A stretch of DNA of 64,000 bases, from positions 682,001-746,000 of the forward strand of contig OZ244933.1 in NCBI GenBank assembly GCA_965222065.1, read 5' to 3'. The stretch is from GM7GCV1 sp965222065 (GTDB lineage: Bacteria > Pseudomonadota > Gammaproteobacteria > Pseudomonadales > GM7GCV1). The position numbers and the translations under genes are program-made. Every line of letters begins with the position of its first letter. Position 1 is the stretch's first letter. Shown one piece after another: positions 41,079-50,303 of the stretch. The notes beneath the pieces are model-generated. The model had not been told where the DNA came from. It did no database searches and was given only the letters and a program-made list of their open reading frames with translations.

Positions 41079-43202
41079 ATGTTAGAAATTAAAACAGCGC
41101 TCGCCAGACTGACTCAGGCTTTCCGGAAACCAGTCCCCGATTATTCCGAAGAGACCGCACTTCTGCTCGACAGCAAGAAATTTGATCCGGACTTCTATTT
41201 GAGCGCCTATCCGGATATAGCCCAGGATCCCTATTGGCGGGAGCATGCGCTGGAGCACTTTATAAAGCATGGCAGCCAGGAAAGCCGAAATCCCAACAAC
41301 TGGTTTGATTCCAGCTGGTACCTGGAAAAATATCCCGATGTAAAAAACTCCGGGTTAAACCCTTTTATCCATTACCTCAAATATGGCGAAGCCGAACAGC
41401 GCCAAACGAAAAAAAATCCCTATGGCGCCATCCTGGTAGCAATGCGCAGGAAACAGGTCAAGCATTTATGGGGAGGGCATTCCGAAGCCGCATTATCAGA
41501 CCTGCATGAAATTGGACAAGAACCAACGCAACCAGATGAAGTACGTTTTTTTGCACTCTGGCAATGTGCGCGCTGGTATTACTTTGTGGAGGCTTATGAC
41601 AAGGCTCTGGAAATGGCCGACACTGCTTGCGCCATTTCCGAAGAATTCCGGCTCCGAAAAATTATCGTCATGATCTACGCTTGCTGTTTTCTCGCACAGG
41701 GGAAAACAGCCGAAGCAAAAGCAGTGATCAAGGAGTTTCTTGAAACCTGTCCTGCAGACAGTGACATGCTACTGATGCTGTCCAACACCCTGGACGAAGA
41801 TGAAGACCGAATTGAAACAATCAACCAGGTTTATCGAAACCATGGACTAGCCACAATTCGCCGCCGTGACGACAGCTTACCCCTGTCAATGTCCAACCTC
41901 ACATCCGATGTGAACAGCCGGGAATCCGGCCCCAAAGTCAGTGTGATTATTCCGGTCTATAATTCGGCAGACACCCTGAGCATAGCCATACAATCGCTGC
42001 TGGAGCAAAGCTGGAAAAACCTGGAGATTATCGTTGTCGACGATTGCAGCCCGGACAATACCTTTGAAGTTGCCCGATCCTTCAGCAAGCAGGACGTCCG
42101 CGTAAAAGCAATTCAACATAAAAAAAACGGCGGTGCTTATCAGGCCAGAAATACCGGCCTCGGCCACGCAACCGGTGAGTTTATTACCACACATGACGGT
42201 GATGACTGGTCCCACCCTCAAAAAATTGAGATACAGGTAACCTATTTGCAGGAGAACCCGGAAAGAATGGGTATTTGCACCCACTGGGTTCGATCACTTC
42301 CCAATCTCAGGTTTACGCAAAATTGGCGCCTGAACACAGAAGTCGTTCACTGGAGCCACTCATCATTTCTGTTCCGCCGCAGTGTTATTGATGAAATAGG
42401 CCCCTGGGATACAGTCATGGTAGGCGGCGACACTGAATTCCTCTGGCGCATAGAAAGCAAATACGGCGCGCAAAGTGTTAAGAAACTCCACCGAACCATT
42501 CCCCTGGCATTCGCACTGGATGATGAGGGTTCCTTAACTCGCACCAAAGCGACACATGTCAAAACCATCCATAACGGCATACGCCATATTTATCGCGAAT
42601 GTGCATCCTGGTGGCATCGCAACCAAAAGGAAAATCTGCGATTAGACAATGGCGATACGTCAAGACCATTTCCTGCCCCTGCCACCATGCTTGACCGCAC
42701 CGCTACCGAAGTCGAATGCGACACACTATATGTTTCGGACTTTTCATACCCGGAAATCAACAGGAAAATACTCCTTCTGATTGAGCAGTCACTGGAATCC
42801 GGCGAGCGGGTCGCCTTATATCACTGGCCATTTTACGGGCGCACTGTCGAAGCCTTGCAAAACAGCTACTTCGAATCACTTGCCTATCCAACTTCTCAGC
42901 CTGTTGTGTATGGCCAGACAGTCCATGCTGAAAGGGTTATTGTCTCTGACCCTTCCCTGCTAAATCATCTGGTGGAGCAGCGCCCCAGGGTAAATGCCAA
43001 TGAAGGCATTGTGCTTGATAATGGCAATGTGGAAAGGGAACCGGAAGTGTCACAACGGGTAAGCGCTGTATTCAAAACTGCCTTCAATCTCACCCCCAGG
43101 TTTAGCCGTTGCCGCATAAGCCTGGAGCATGAAATTGACCCACAACAGGACAGCCTTTCTTTCACCGGACAAGAAAAGGAAGAAAAGAGCCCCATGGTTT
43201 AA
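41079..43202 (+). CDS. Family 2 glycosyltransferase with YPDV modules and helical middle
   Basis: A 707-residue multi-domain protein. Two YPDV modules occupy about 37-108 (FDPDFYLSAYPDIAQ; FDSSWYLEKYPDVKNSGLNP). An alpha-helical TPR-like part (about 115-265) follows. GT2 spans about 288-520: KVSVIIPVYNSADTLSIAI, VVDDCSPDN, THDGDDWSHPQK. An unidentified C-terminal domain (about 545-690; TLYVSDFSYPEINRKIL) completes it. It is a paralogue of the tail-to-tail gene 43221-45230. Confidence 0.85.
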   Translation: MLEIKTALARLTQAFRKPVPDYSEETALLLDSKKFDPDFYLSAYPDIAQDPYWREHALEHFIKHGSQESRNPNNWFDSSWYLEKYPDVKNSGLNPFIHYLKYGEAEQRQTKKNPYGAILVAMRRKQVKHLWGGHSEAALSDLHEIGQEPTQPDEVRFFALWQCARWYYFVEAYDKALEMADTACAISEEFRLRKIIVMIYACCFLAQGKTAEAKAVIKEFLETCPADSDMLLMLSNTLDEDEDRIETINQVYRNHGLATIRRRDDSLPLSMSNLTSDVNSRESGPKVSVIIPVYNSADTLSIAIQSLLEQSWKNLEIIVVDDCSPDNTFEVARSFSKQDVRVKAIQHKKNGGAYQARNTGLGHATGEFITTHDGDDWSHPQKIEIQVTYLQENPERMGICTHWVRSLPNLRFTQNWRLNTEVVHWSHSSFLFRRSVIDEIGPWDTVMVGGDTEFLWRIESKYGAQSVKKLHRTIPLAFALDDEGSLTRTKATHVKTIHNGIRHIYRECASWWHRNQKENLRLDNGDTSRPFPAPATMLDRTATEVECDTLYVSDFSYPEINRKILLLIEQSLESGERVALYHWPFYGRTVEALQNSYFESLAYPTSQPVVYGQTVHAERVIVSDPSLLNHLVEQRPRVNANEGIVLDNGNVEREPEVSQRVSAVFKTAFNLTPRFSRCRISLEHEIDPQQDSLSFTGQEKEEKSPMV

Positions 43203-43220
43203 ACCAGAGCGGCAAACAAG

Positions 43221-45230
43221 CTAGGCGTTAGCCAAAAAAAATTGTTTTAGCCTGTTTGCCTGCTCATCCGGGGTTTCTCCCAAAACACTGACATGTTCCA
43301 GAGCCTCCACCTGCGGCAGGCTATCAGGCACCCATTTAGCCAAATCACTGTCGACCAGAATTAATTCCACTGCTTTTAACCTGTTTCCCGCATGGGTAAA
43401 AGTCAGCCCATGTGCCTGACAGAACTCAAAAACCGGTGCAGCAATGGACGCACTCTTCAGGGATCTATAATCCGGCCAGTGAAACAAAACAACCCGACTT
43501 TTTTGTGCCAGGTCACGTACATAATTGACTAATTTATCGATAGCCGGATTTGTCGTGGAAAAGTCACCAGCCACAATAACATCGAACTCGCGTTCACCCT
43601 GACGGCTGTTTCCCAGGGGGCAGGGAAATTTACGCTGAGCGGGGACAAGGTAAAGATTATCTGCTTCCGCTGCGTGCCACCATGCCGCCGCCTCACGATA
43701 CAAACGCCTAAGGCCGTAGTAAATTGTTTTAACGTGAGTAGTCTGGTTTTGCGTCAACGAGCTACCCAGCGTCAAGGCAAAAGACAGCGGGACCTCCTGT
43801 TTTACCATTAGCAAACTATCACGCCCGTAAACCTTCTCCAGACGCCATAAAAACTCTGTATCGCCGGCAACATTCACTTCATCCCAAGGTCCTGTTTGTT
43901 CAATTGCGGATCGCCGTATCAATGCCGAGGAATGGTTCTTTTCGACAAAGTCTTCACACAACATCCAGGGTCCTGTAAATGCGAGGTTATCGCTTATGCG
44001 AACCCAGTTACTGAGAGTAGCTACCAGGGAAGAGTCCGCAAGCAAGGCCCCAACCTGGAATTCAATCTTTTGCGGATGCGACCAGTCATCACTGTCATGC
44101 ACCGTAATAAAATCTCCGGTAGAGTTCAGATATCCCTGGTTTCTGGTTGGGTATGCCCCCAGATTTTTCGGATTCCGCATGTAGCGTATGTTGGGATACT
44201 TGCGGGTAAACTCCTCAACAACCTCTTTCATACCATCAGTACTGGCATCATCGACTACCAAAATCTCCAGATTGGGCCATGTCTGGCTGACCAGACTGTT
44301 CAATGCAATACCAATGGTTTCTGCCGCGTTGTAGGCAGGCACAATCACACTGACTTTGGTATGTTTATCGCCAATATGCTCTGAAGCTGTTGAACATTCT
44401 TCCGTCGAGGCCAGATTAAAAAGCGACAACGGCTGCTGTCGATCTGCTTTTTGGAGCCCGGACAAACCGTTGTCCTGGTATAGAGAATTTACCAGTTCAA
44501 GCCAGCGGGCCTCTGCCGCATCTTCCTGCATGTTGAGGCTGTTGATTTCAACGTACACAGCCTCTTTGCCAAGCACCTCCCTCGCCTTTTCATCAATGGC
44601 GATATCAGCAATTTTTTCTGGCGAACCCAGCACCAACAAGCACTTACATTTTGATACCAGCACAGGCCTGGTCAGCCTGCCCTGTAACTTTTCCAGTTCA
44701 ACCAACAGTTTCAGAGCCAGTTCGATTTGCCCATGCACATAGTGCCAGGAAGCAAGGTACCAAAGCGCCTGCATACGATAGACTTTGCGGTTAGGATCGG
44801 CACAATGTGCTTCCAGCCTGGGCAGAGCCAAATGGGAAAAACCGGCCCAGAGCTTTTGCTGGCAGACAACAGGGCTGGAAAATCCTTCCGGCTCATGTAT
44901 TTCGGGCACAGGCGAGCGCCCTTCTACTTCACCAAAAAGAAGAAAATGATAGAGTGGATTCACCCCGGATTGCCTGACATCCGGGTTCTGTTCCAGATAC
45001 CATTCGGTATCAAACTCCGGGCCAGGATTGAATAACTGTTTAGCACCTGTGGTCAGATAGTGCTTGACCGGGTCAAGCCTTGCTACTCTGCCAGGATTCA
45101 AATATCTGGATTTGTAATAATCCGTATCAAACAGGGGCGAACCCTGCAGAGTTTTTTTCTGCTTTTTTATTTCTTTTTGCTTGGGAGCCAGCCCAAGGGT
45201 TGAGCTGATCCAGTCGTATATAAATTTCAA
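43221..45230 (-). CDS. Family 2 glycosyltransferase, paralogue of the preceding gene
   Basis: A 669-residue protein with the same layout: two YPDV modules (FDTDYYKSRYLNPGR; FDTEWYLEQNPDVRQSGVNP), helical middle, GT2 (KVSVIVPAYNAAETIGIAL, VVDDASTDG, VHDSDDWSHPQK) and a C-terminal domain (FDVIVAGDFSTTNPAIDKLV). Shared segments with 41079-43202 include DDWSHPQKIE, GDTEFLWR and THVKTI. The two genes end 18 bp apart on opposite strands. Confidence 0.85.
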   Translation of the reverse strand: MKFIYDWISSTLGLAPKQKEIKKQKKTLQGSPLFDTDYYKSRYLNPGRVARLDPVKHYLTTGAKQLFNPGPEFDTEWYLEQNPDVRQSGVNPLYHFLLFGEVEGRSPVPEIHEPEGFSSPVVCQQKLWAGFSHLALPRLEAHCADPNRKVYRMQALWYLASWHYVHGQIELALKLLVELEKLQGRLTRPVLVSKCKCLLVLGSPEKIADIAIDEKAREVLGKEAVYVEINSLNMQEDAAEARWLELVNSLYQDNGLSGLQKADRQQPLSLFNLASTEECSTASEHIGDKHTKVSVIVPAYNAAETIGIALNSLVSQTWPNLEILVVDDASTDGMKEVVEEFTRKYPNIRYMRNPKNLGAYPTRNQGYLNSTGDFITVHDSDDWSHPQKIEFQVGALLADSSLVATLSNWVRISDNLAFTGPWMLCEDFVEKNHSSALIRRSAIEQTGPWDEVNVAGDTEFLWRLEKVYGRDSLLMVKQEVPLSFALTLGSSLTQNQTTHVKTIYYGLRRLYREAAAWWHAAEADNLYLVPAQRKFPCPLGNSRQGEREFDVIVAGDFSTTNPAIDKLVNYVRDLAQKSRVVLFHWPDYRSLKSASIAAPVFEFCQAHGLTFTHAGNRLKAVELILVDSDLAKWVPDSLPQVEALEHVSVLGETPDEQANRLKQFFLANA

Positions 45231-45254
45231 TCTGGACTTCTGGATATCTGCACT

Positions 45255-45842
45255 CTAGCGAATAATCCTGTTCTTGACGTGGTGACCACCAAACTTCTTG
45301 TTCTCGTCTTCATCGAAAAGGGCAATTAATCGCTCACCCTTGTCTCCCCGGAACGGCTCCTTGACGATAATCTTGTAGTTTGCCTCGCGTCCCATCCAAC
45401 CGCACAAATCCTTGTAGGTAACAGGGTCATGGATATGCCCCGGAGTCTTGTTTGCTGGCCATTTGTAGGGAACAGAAATGACCACAAGCTTGCCTATCTC
45501 GGATAGTTTGCGAGCAAATTTCTCAACCTCCGGAATATGCTCCAGCACTTGCAAACAGGTACAGATGTCATACTTTTCGGGGAACTTCATGTCCAGAATA
45601 TTGGCATTAACGCCTTTCACGCTCTCCGATTCATAGGGCTTGGCGATATCGTAGGAAACACGCTCGGGGATCCACTCGAACCACTCGAGATAGGCGCAGC
45701 CACCCGTTCCTACATCCGCCAGACTTTTTGCATCCCTGCCAACTGCGCGAAGAATATAGTCCAGGTACCGGTAGTAGAGCATATCGCTTCGCTCTCGCCA
45801 GTAGGCGCCGGAATTATAGCCACTAAGGTTTTTTAATTTCAT
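45255..45842 (-). CDS. Class I SAM-dependent methyltransferase
   Basis: A 195-residue methyltransferase. The motif I analogue is LADVGTGGCAYLEWF, the acidic strand end SYDIAKPYES, and motif IV ICTCLQVLEHIPEVE. A typical small-molecule or sugar methyltransferase of polysaccharide clusters. Read in the same direction as and 24 bp upstream of the 43221-45230 gene. Confidence 0.85.
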   Translation of the reverse strand: MKLKNLSGYNSGAYWRERSDMLYYRYLDYILRAVGRDAKSLADVGTGGCAYLEWFEWIPERVSYDIAKPYESESVKGVNANILDMKFPEKYDICTCLQVLEHIPEVEKFARKLSEIGKLVVISVPYKWPANKTPGHIHDPVTYKDLCGWMGREANYKIIVKEPFRGDKGERLIALFDEDENKKFGGHHVKNRIIR

Positions 45843-46026
45843 ATTGAGTCCATCAACTCAGATTGGGTTTCAAGTTTGACCTGGCCGACCTTTGCGAACC
45901 AGGGAAGTCATGTTTGGAATTATTGGGGCAAGATTCTATCAAGTATTGGCGTTAATTCCTTTTCCGGCATTTAATTGAAATCACATCACAAACAGATCAT
46001 AAGTCCAATAAAACCAGAACTTTGGA

Positions 46027-48453
46027 TTAGGTCTTGAGCCTTCTATTTAATAATTTAAGTTGTTCGGCAAACTGGTCCGTAGTTTCGAGTGAAACGCCAG
46101 TACGAGCATTCACCACTGTTACGCCGTTTTTTGAAACAGTAACTCCCGCGGGGAAATTGAAACAAAAACCAGCCTCAGCCTTAAAGCCCAGCTTTTTCAC
46201 ATCTTCTCTATATCTTTCGGGAGCGACTTCACCCACAAATTGATCACCATTAAATACGGCTAACAATTGAACTCTTGGCCATAACCAGGTTTTTCCACCT
46301 GCCCAGCCAGTAATTTTTTTGGAATCAACCGTCTCAAGAAATCCAAGACTTTTGTGGAAGCGATTACGCTCACCTTTTTTTGATAAGCGAGCCGGGATAT
46401 CTATCACACCACCAACTTTTTTAATTCCATCCTCAAATGCTAAATCGCTTACTTGCAAAAAGACCAATTGGAAAGCCTTGGATTTTTTTTCCAGTTTGGC
46501 CGCCCAATGTCGCACAAATGTACGCCTATAATATTTTTCCGTAGCATTTATATCGAAACCAAAATTTTCTGCAAACAGGATAGCCCCTCTCAGAAGGTAA
46601 TACGCGTAGGAAAGAGTTGGCACCCCATTTTTTTGTGAAGCCTTGGAATGGACAATAAATACATCGGTATGTACCAACAAGGGAACTCCCTTGAGCTTCA
46701 TCCGATACGTCCAGTCCGTTTCTTCAAAATACAAAAAATATTGCTCAGGAATATAGCCATACTCATCTATGATTTCTGAAGCAAAAAACATGGCGCAACC
46801 AGAAAGGGAATCGGTCTCCATGGCTATATCGCCAAGCTCGGAAGTCGGCACCCCTTTGTGTAAGTGCTCCAGCTTCAGTGCGCCGTTTTCACTTGATATT
46901 TTGGAAACAAGAAAAGAAACGACTTTTTTCCCACTTTTGTTACGTTTGGCAATAACAGGGGAATGAATGGCCCCGGGGCTGGAAAGAACAACGTCAACCA
47001 TTTTGCTTATACAATCCTTTGCTAGCCAAACATCCGGATTAAGAATTCCAATAACTGGAAACCCCGCTTTTTTAGCCATGGCCATCAGCACATTATTGCC
47101 CGCTGCATAACCTAGGTTTTCTTCAGGCTTGACCAGAACGGCGTCGGGAAATTCATTTTTCAGATGTGCGAACTCCGTTTCTTCCTCGGAATTGTCCAAA
47201 ACCAGCATCCGCCAACGAACTTTCACATGCTTTTGCAAAGAGCGTTGTAACTTACGTAAATCACCAATGGAGCGATAATTCACTACACAAAGTGCAATAT
47301 CATAAAGCTGGCCATTATCTTCCTGGCTATAAACCTGAACCCGGTGATCTATCCCCCCTTCACTAATATGAACTTCCACGAGCTCACGAACTTGCTTGAC
47401 TTCGTCAAGATACTCGTTCAGTTGCTTACTAATGGCTTTCCAATCTCTTGTTTTTGCCCAATCCAGTGCCGCTTGCGAAAGCCTTTCCAATTCAGCTGAG
47501 TCCAAATCACCTAGCTCCAGCACCTTTGCGGCCATATCATCAACATCTTCCGGCTCGTAGGTAAAAACGAAAGGCAAACCAAAGAGGCCCTCGAAACTTT
47601 CCAGCCTGGGTAATAATACCGGCCTGGCAAAAGAAGCAGCCAGGAGAACACTGCCGGATGTCAGGATTTTGCGGTAAGGCAAAACAATGAAATCGGCAGC
47701 ATTGAGATAGTAGTGCAGCTCATCATCCGGGATGAAACCTTCATAAACTGACAAACCGGAAATCTCACCAGCCAAGCGCTCTATATCGCCCGAAAGTAAT
47801 GGAGACAGGGGTTTGCCTGCGATAAAAGCATTTATCTCCGTATTCTTTCGATGAGCCAACCCAATAGCCTGAACAAACTCTTCAAGACCCTTATATGGCC
47901 TTAGCATACCGACAAAGCCAAATACTGGCTTATCCGCAGGAATATCTAACTTCTTCCGAGCATCCCACTTGGTAGAGGTATTTGCATAGCACCCAAGATA
48001 ATTACCATGAGGTAGGATTCGTACCCTGGATTCAACTAACCGAAACTCTTTGCGCACTATCGAAACAGAATTGGGCTCATGCAAAAGAACCAGATCCGCA
48101 CGACGAGCTAGTTCTTCATGAAAATTGCGCTCTAATTCAATAAATTTCGACTCATGATTCCCAGCGTTATGCACGGTCCAAAGAAATATACCACCCTGAT
48201 CACGAAACTTATCTAGAGAGCGAAGAAAGTCCGAGGTTACAGCTTTAAACTGTTCATCACTTTGAGCATCTTTAAAAAGCCAGTGTGTCCAGTGGTTATG
48301 AAAGAAAATATTTTTAGATGAGTCAGCTTGCAATGCTGCAATGGCTTTCCGTAATGGCCCACATGTGGTCGTACCCGTTGGAAATCCCGAGTAAAGCGAT
48401 TTTTGATAGGGATTTCCCTTGCGGTAATCAGGCCAAAAAAAAACCACACTCAT
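46027..48453 (-). CDS. Two-domain glycosyltransferase (GT4 + GT2) with C-terminal beta module
   Basis: An 808-residue protein. The N-terminal GT-B/GT4 domain is about 1-355 (FVGMLRPYKGLEEFVQAIGL; ADFIVLPYRKILTSGSV). A GT2 domain of rhamnosyltransferase type (about 384-660; YDIALCVVNYRSIGD, LNPDVWLAKDC, YFEETDWTYRM) follows. A C-terminal beta module (about 695-790) has KITGWAGGKTWLWP and is of a kind seen in other glycosyltransferases. Two sugars could be added in succession. Start ATG 48453. Confidence 0.85.
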   Translation of the reverse strand: MSVVFFWPDYRKGNPYQKSLYSGFPTGTTTCGPLRKAIAALQADSSKNIFFHNHWTHWLFKDAQSDEQFKAVTSDFLRSLDKFRDQGGIFLWTVHNAGNHESKFIELERNFHEELARRADLVLLHEPNSVSIVRKEFRLVESRVRILPHGNYLGCYANTSTKWDARKKLDIPADKPVFGFVGMLRPYKGLEEFVQAIGLAHRKNTEINAFIAGKPLSPLLSGDIERLAGEISGLSVYEGFIPDDELHYYLNAADFIVLPYRKILTSGSVLLAASFARPVLLPRLESFEGLFGLPFVFTYEPEDVDDMAAKVLELGDLDSAELERLSQAALDWAKTRDWKAISKQLNEYLDEVKQVRELVEVHISEGGIDHRVQVYSQEDNGQLYDIALCVVNYRSIGDLRKLQRSLQKHVKVRWRMLVLDNSEEETEFAHLKNEFPDAVLVKPEENLGYAAGNNVLMAMAKKAGFPVIGILNPDVWLAKDCISKMVDVVLSSPGAIHSPVIAKRNKSGKKVVSFLVSKISSENGALKLEHLHKGVPTSELGDIAMETDSLSGCAMFFASEIIDEYGYIPEQYFLYFEETDWTYRMKLKGVPLLVHTDVFIVHSKASQKNGVPTLSYAYYLLRGAILFAENFGFDINATEKYYRRTFVRHWAAKLEKKSKAFQLVFLQVSDLAFEDGIKKVGGVIDIPARLSKKGERNRFHKSLGFLETVDSKKITGWAGGKTWLWPRVQLLAVFNGDQFVGEVAPERYREDVKKLGFKAEAGFCFNFPAGVTVSKNGVTVVNARTGVSLETTDQFAEQLKLLNRRLKT

Positions 48454-48494
48454 CAAAATATTAGAGACCTTATCAAAGATGGCGTACTAGCAGC

Positions 48495-49478
48495 CTATTT
48501 ATATGGACGTATTTGCCAACCTTTTAAGTTCTTTTGAGGTGGCGGTTCTTGTTTGTCTAGGTTTTTGTGCATTATACGTATCTTTTTATAATTGCTGGTC
48601 CCAAGGAATAGACTGAAGGGGTTTTTGCGGCTATAACCCCATAACTCTATACGGTCATTTGCATCATGTGCTCTTCCCCTTCTGTGGAAACCAAAAGTAT
48701 TAGCAATTATCAAAGTATTTTTAGGGACTATAAGAGATTTGGGTGGAGGAAGATCTAATCCAACTAGTTCTTCATCTGAAATTCTAAAAGAACCTTGCTC
48801 AGTGCCTCCATCTCTGGCTTCTTTTGCTATAAGGCTCTTTTTATACTCCCATACAAGCCTTTTAAATGTGAGTCTATTTGAACCTTCTACATAATTAAGC
48901 GGGCTTAGATCTAAGTTTACGTCAGATATATATAACCAGTATTTTACTGTTGGGTGAAATGTATCTGCATGAAGATTCCTCTGTACATCATCTATGCCTT
49001 TACGCCATAGGTTCTGAATGATCTGCAAGTAAAAAACAAGAGGATCCTTCTTGCCAGCGCAGTATTTTATATAGTTATTCAATCTTTCATCTTTTACTGC
49101 AGTATGACAGTTTGGAAGGCTAGCAAAGTTTTCAGGCGTAAGCCTTACCCTGCACGTTCTAGTTGTTCCCTCGTAAAAACTGTAGCCTGTGCCTTCAAAC
49201 TTATATATTTCATTTTCTACTTTCTCAAATAAGTCGTTTGACAAAGCGTTGGGGATTAATATGTAACCTTTCTTATGAAACTCCTTCCTTAACCCTCTCG
49301 GCATCAGACCAATAAGAAAAAAATAACGTGTACGAGTTATTAAATAAGCTCCTATTACCCGAACAATATGAAGTCCCAAGTAATTTAGGGTTTTACTTCC
49401 AATTAGGGGGTTATCCAAAAAAGATTTGGAAGTCCCAAATATCTGAAAAAACCACCTCAAAAACAAAGCAATGCCCAA
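48495..49478 (-). CDS. Phytanoyl-CoA dioxygenase-like (PhyH) oxygenase
   Basis: A 327-residue member of the Fe(II)/2-oxoglutarate-dependent PhyH family. Probable iron ligands are His and Asp in LHADTFHPTVKYWLYISDV and a distal His in NTFGFHRRGRA, where the Arg would bind 2-oxoglutarate. It begins at a TTG with weak ribosome site, so the N-terminus is uncertain. Placed in the AT-rich part of the glycan cluster; it may hydroxylate a sugar or lipid. Confidence 0.75.
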   Translation of the reverse strand: MGIALFLRWFFQIFGTSKSFLDNPLIGSKTLNYLGLHIVRVIGAYLITRTRYFFLIGLMPRGLRKEFHKKGYILIPNALSNDLFEKVENEIYKFEGTGYSFYEGTTRTCRVRLTPENFASLPNCHTAVKDERLNNYIKYCAGKKDPLVFYLQIIQNLWRKGIDDVQRNLHADTFHPTVKYWLYISDVNLDLSPLNYVEGSNRLTFKRLVWEYKKSLIAKEARDGGTEQGSFRISDEELVGLDLPPPKSLIVPKNTLIIANTFGFHRRGRAHDANDRIELWGYSRKNPFSLFLGTSNYKKIRIMHKNLDKQEPPPQKNLKGWQIRPYK

Positions 49479-49502
49479 CCAGGTAACAAAAACAGCTTAT
49501 TT

Positions 49503-50303
49503 TTAAAATCGGTCACTACATAGTGCAGAAAGAATATTTTCAATATCTGCCCTCTCTGTATAACCAAATAAATCCATAGGTTCTGCGCAAATATATTGAA
49601 TTAAACCTTTTTGTAATTCTGATAATATTCCAAGATTAGCAAATGCACGTTTACTATCTATAGGAGAGGAAAGTGTTATTCCTCCATGACCTAATTCACC
49701 AGGTTGATAGGCTTTATATGCGTTTAACACTCTGCTATTACAATCTACATTAAGGTGGTTACAAATCTTTTTGAGCATCTCATCAGGATTCCATACAAAG
49801 CGTTCATAATGAACAATCGGCAATCCAGAATTATATGCTTCTCTCATGCGATGCCCCCAAGCTTGTGCAACCTTAACTACAAGCATATCCATAGAAGATT
49901 CGCTACGAAGAAACTTTTCATAATTTGGGTGAACATAACCACATATTCTGGCGAGCTTGTCACTCTTTTGCATCGCATTACGAGATGAATAATTCGCTAA
50001 AACACTACTCACAATGGAAAATGGATGTCTGACTAGAATAAAGCCTTGGTTTTGCCGATTATCAAGCCAAATTGCTTTGGCAAGTAATTTTTCTTCAGCG
50101 ATACCAAAATCATTAGCAACCTCCCTATCCAAACCCGATGGATTGCTATCCATTAAAAACTTTTTAAGCTGTATTTCTAATTTGCTGTCTTTAGAGTACA
50201 AATCATAACCAACTTTTAGACCATTACATTGGGCTAAGTGCCTTTGTAATAGAGTTTCTCCTGAGCGGGAGAAGCTAAGCATATAAAATATATCTACACT
50301 CAT
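49503..50303 (-). CDS. Sulfotransferase-family protein
   Basis: A 266-residue P-loop-like sulfotransferase. The 5'-phosphosulfate-binding loop is FSRSGETLLQRHL (about 11-23) and the 3'-phosphate-binding segment is LVRHPFSIVSSVLANYS (about 90-106). Donor would be PAPS; acceptor probably a carbohydrate in this cluster. The base composition is markedly AT-rich. Coupled by ATGA overlap to the upstream glycosyltransferase. Confidence 0.8.
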   Translation of the reverse strand: MSVDIFYMLSFSRSGETLLQRHLAQCNGLKVGYDLYSKDSKLEIQLKKFLMDSNPSGLDREVANDFGIAEEKLLAKAIWLDNRQNQGFILVRHPFSIVSSVLANYSSRNAMQKSDKLARICGYVHPNYEKFLRSESSMDMLVVKVAQAWGHRMREAYNSGLPIVHYERFVWNPDEMLKKICNHLNVDCNSRVLNAYKAYQPGELGHGGITLSSPIDSKRAFANLGILSELQKGLIQYICAEPMDLFGYTERADIENILSALCSDRF

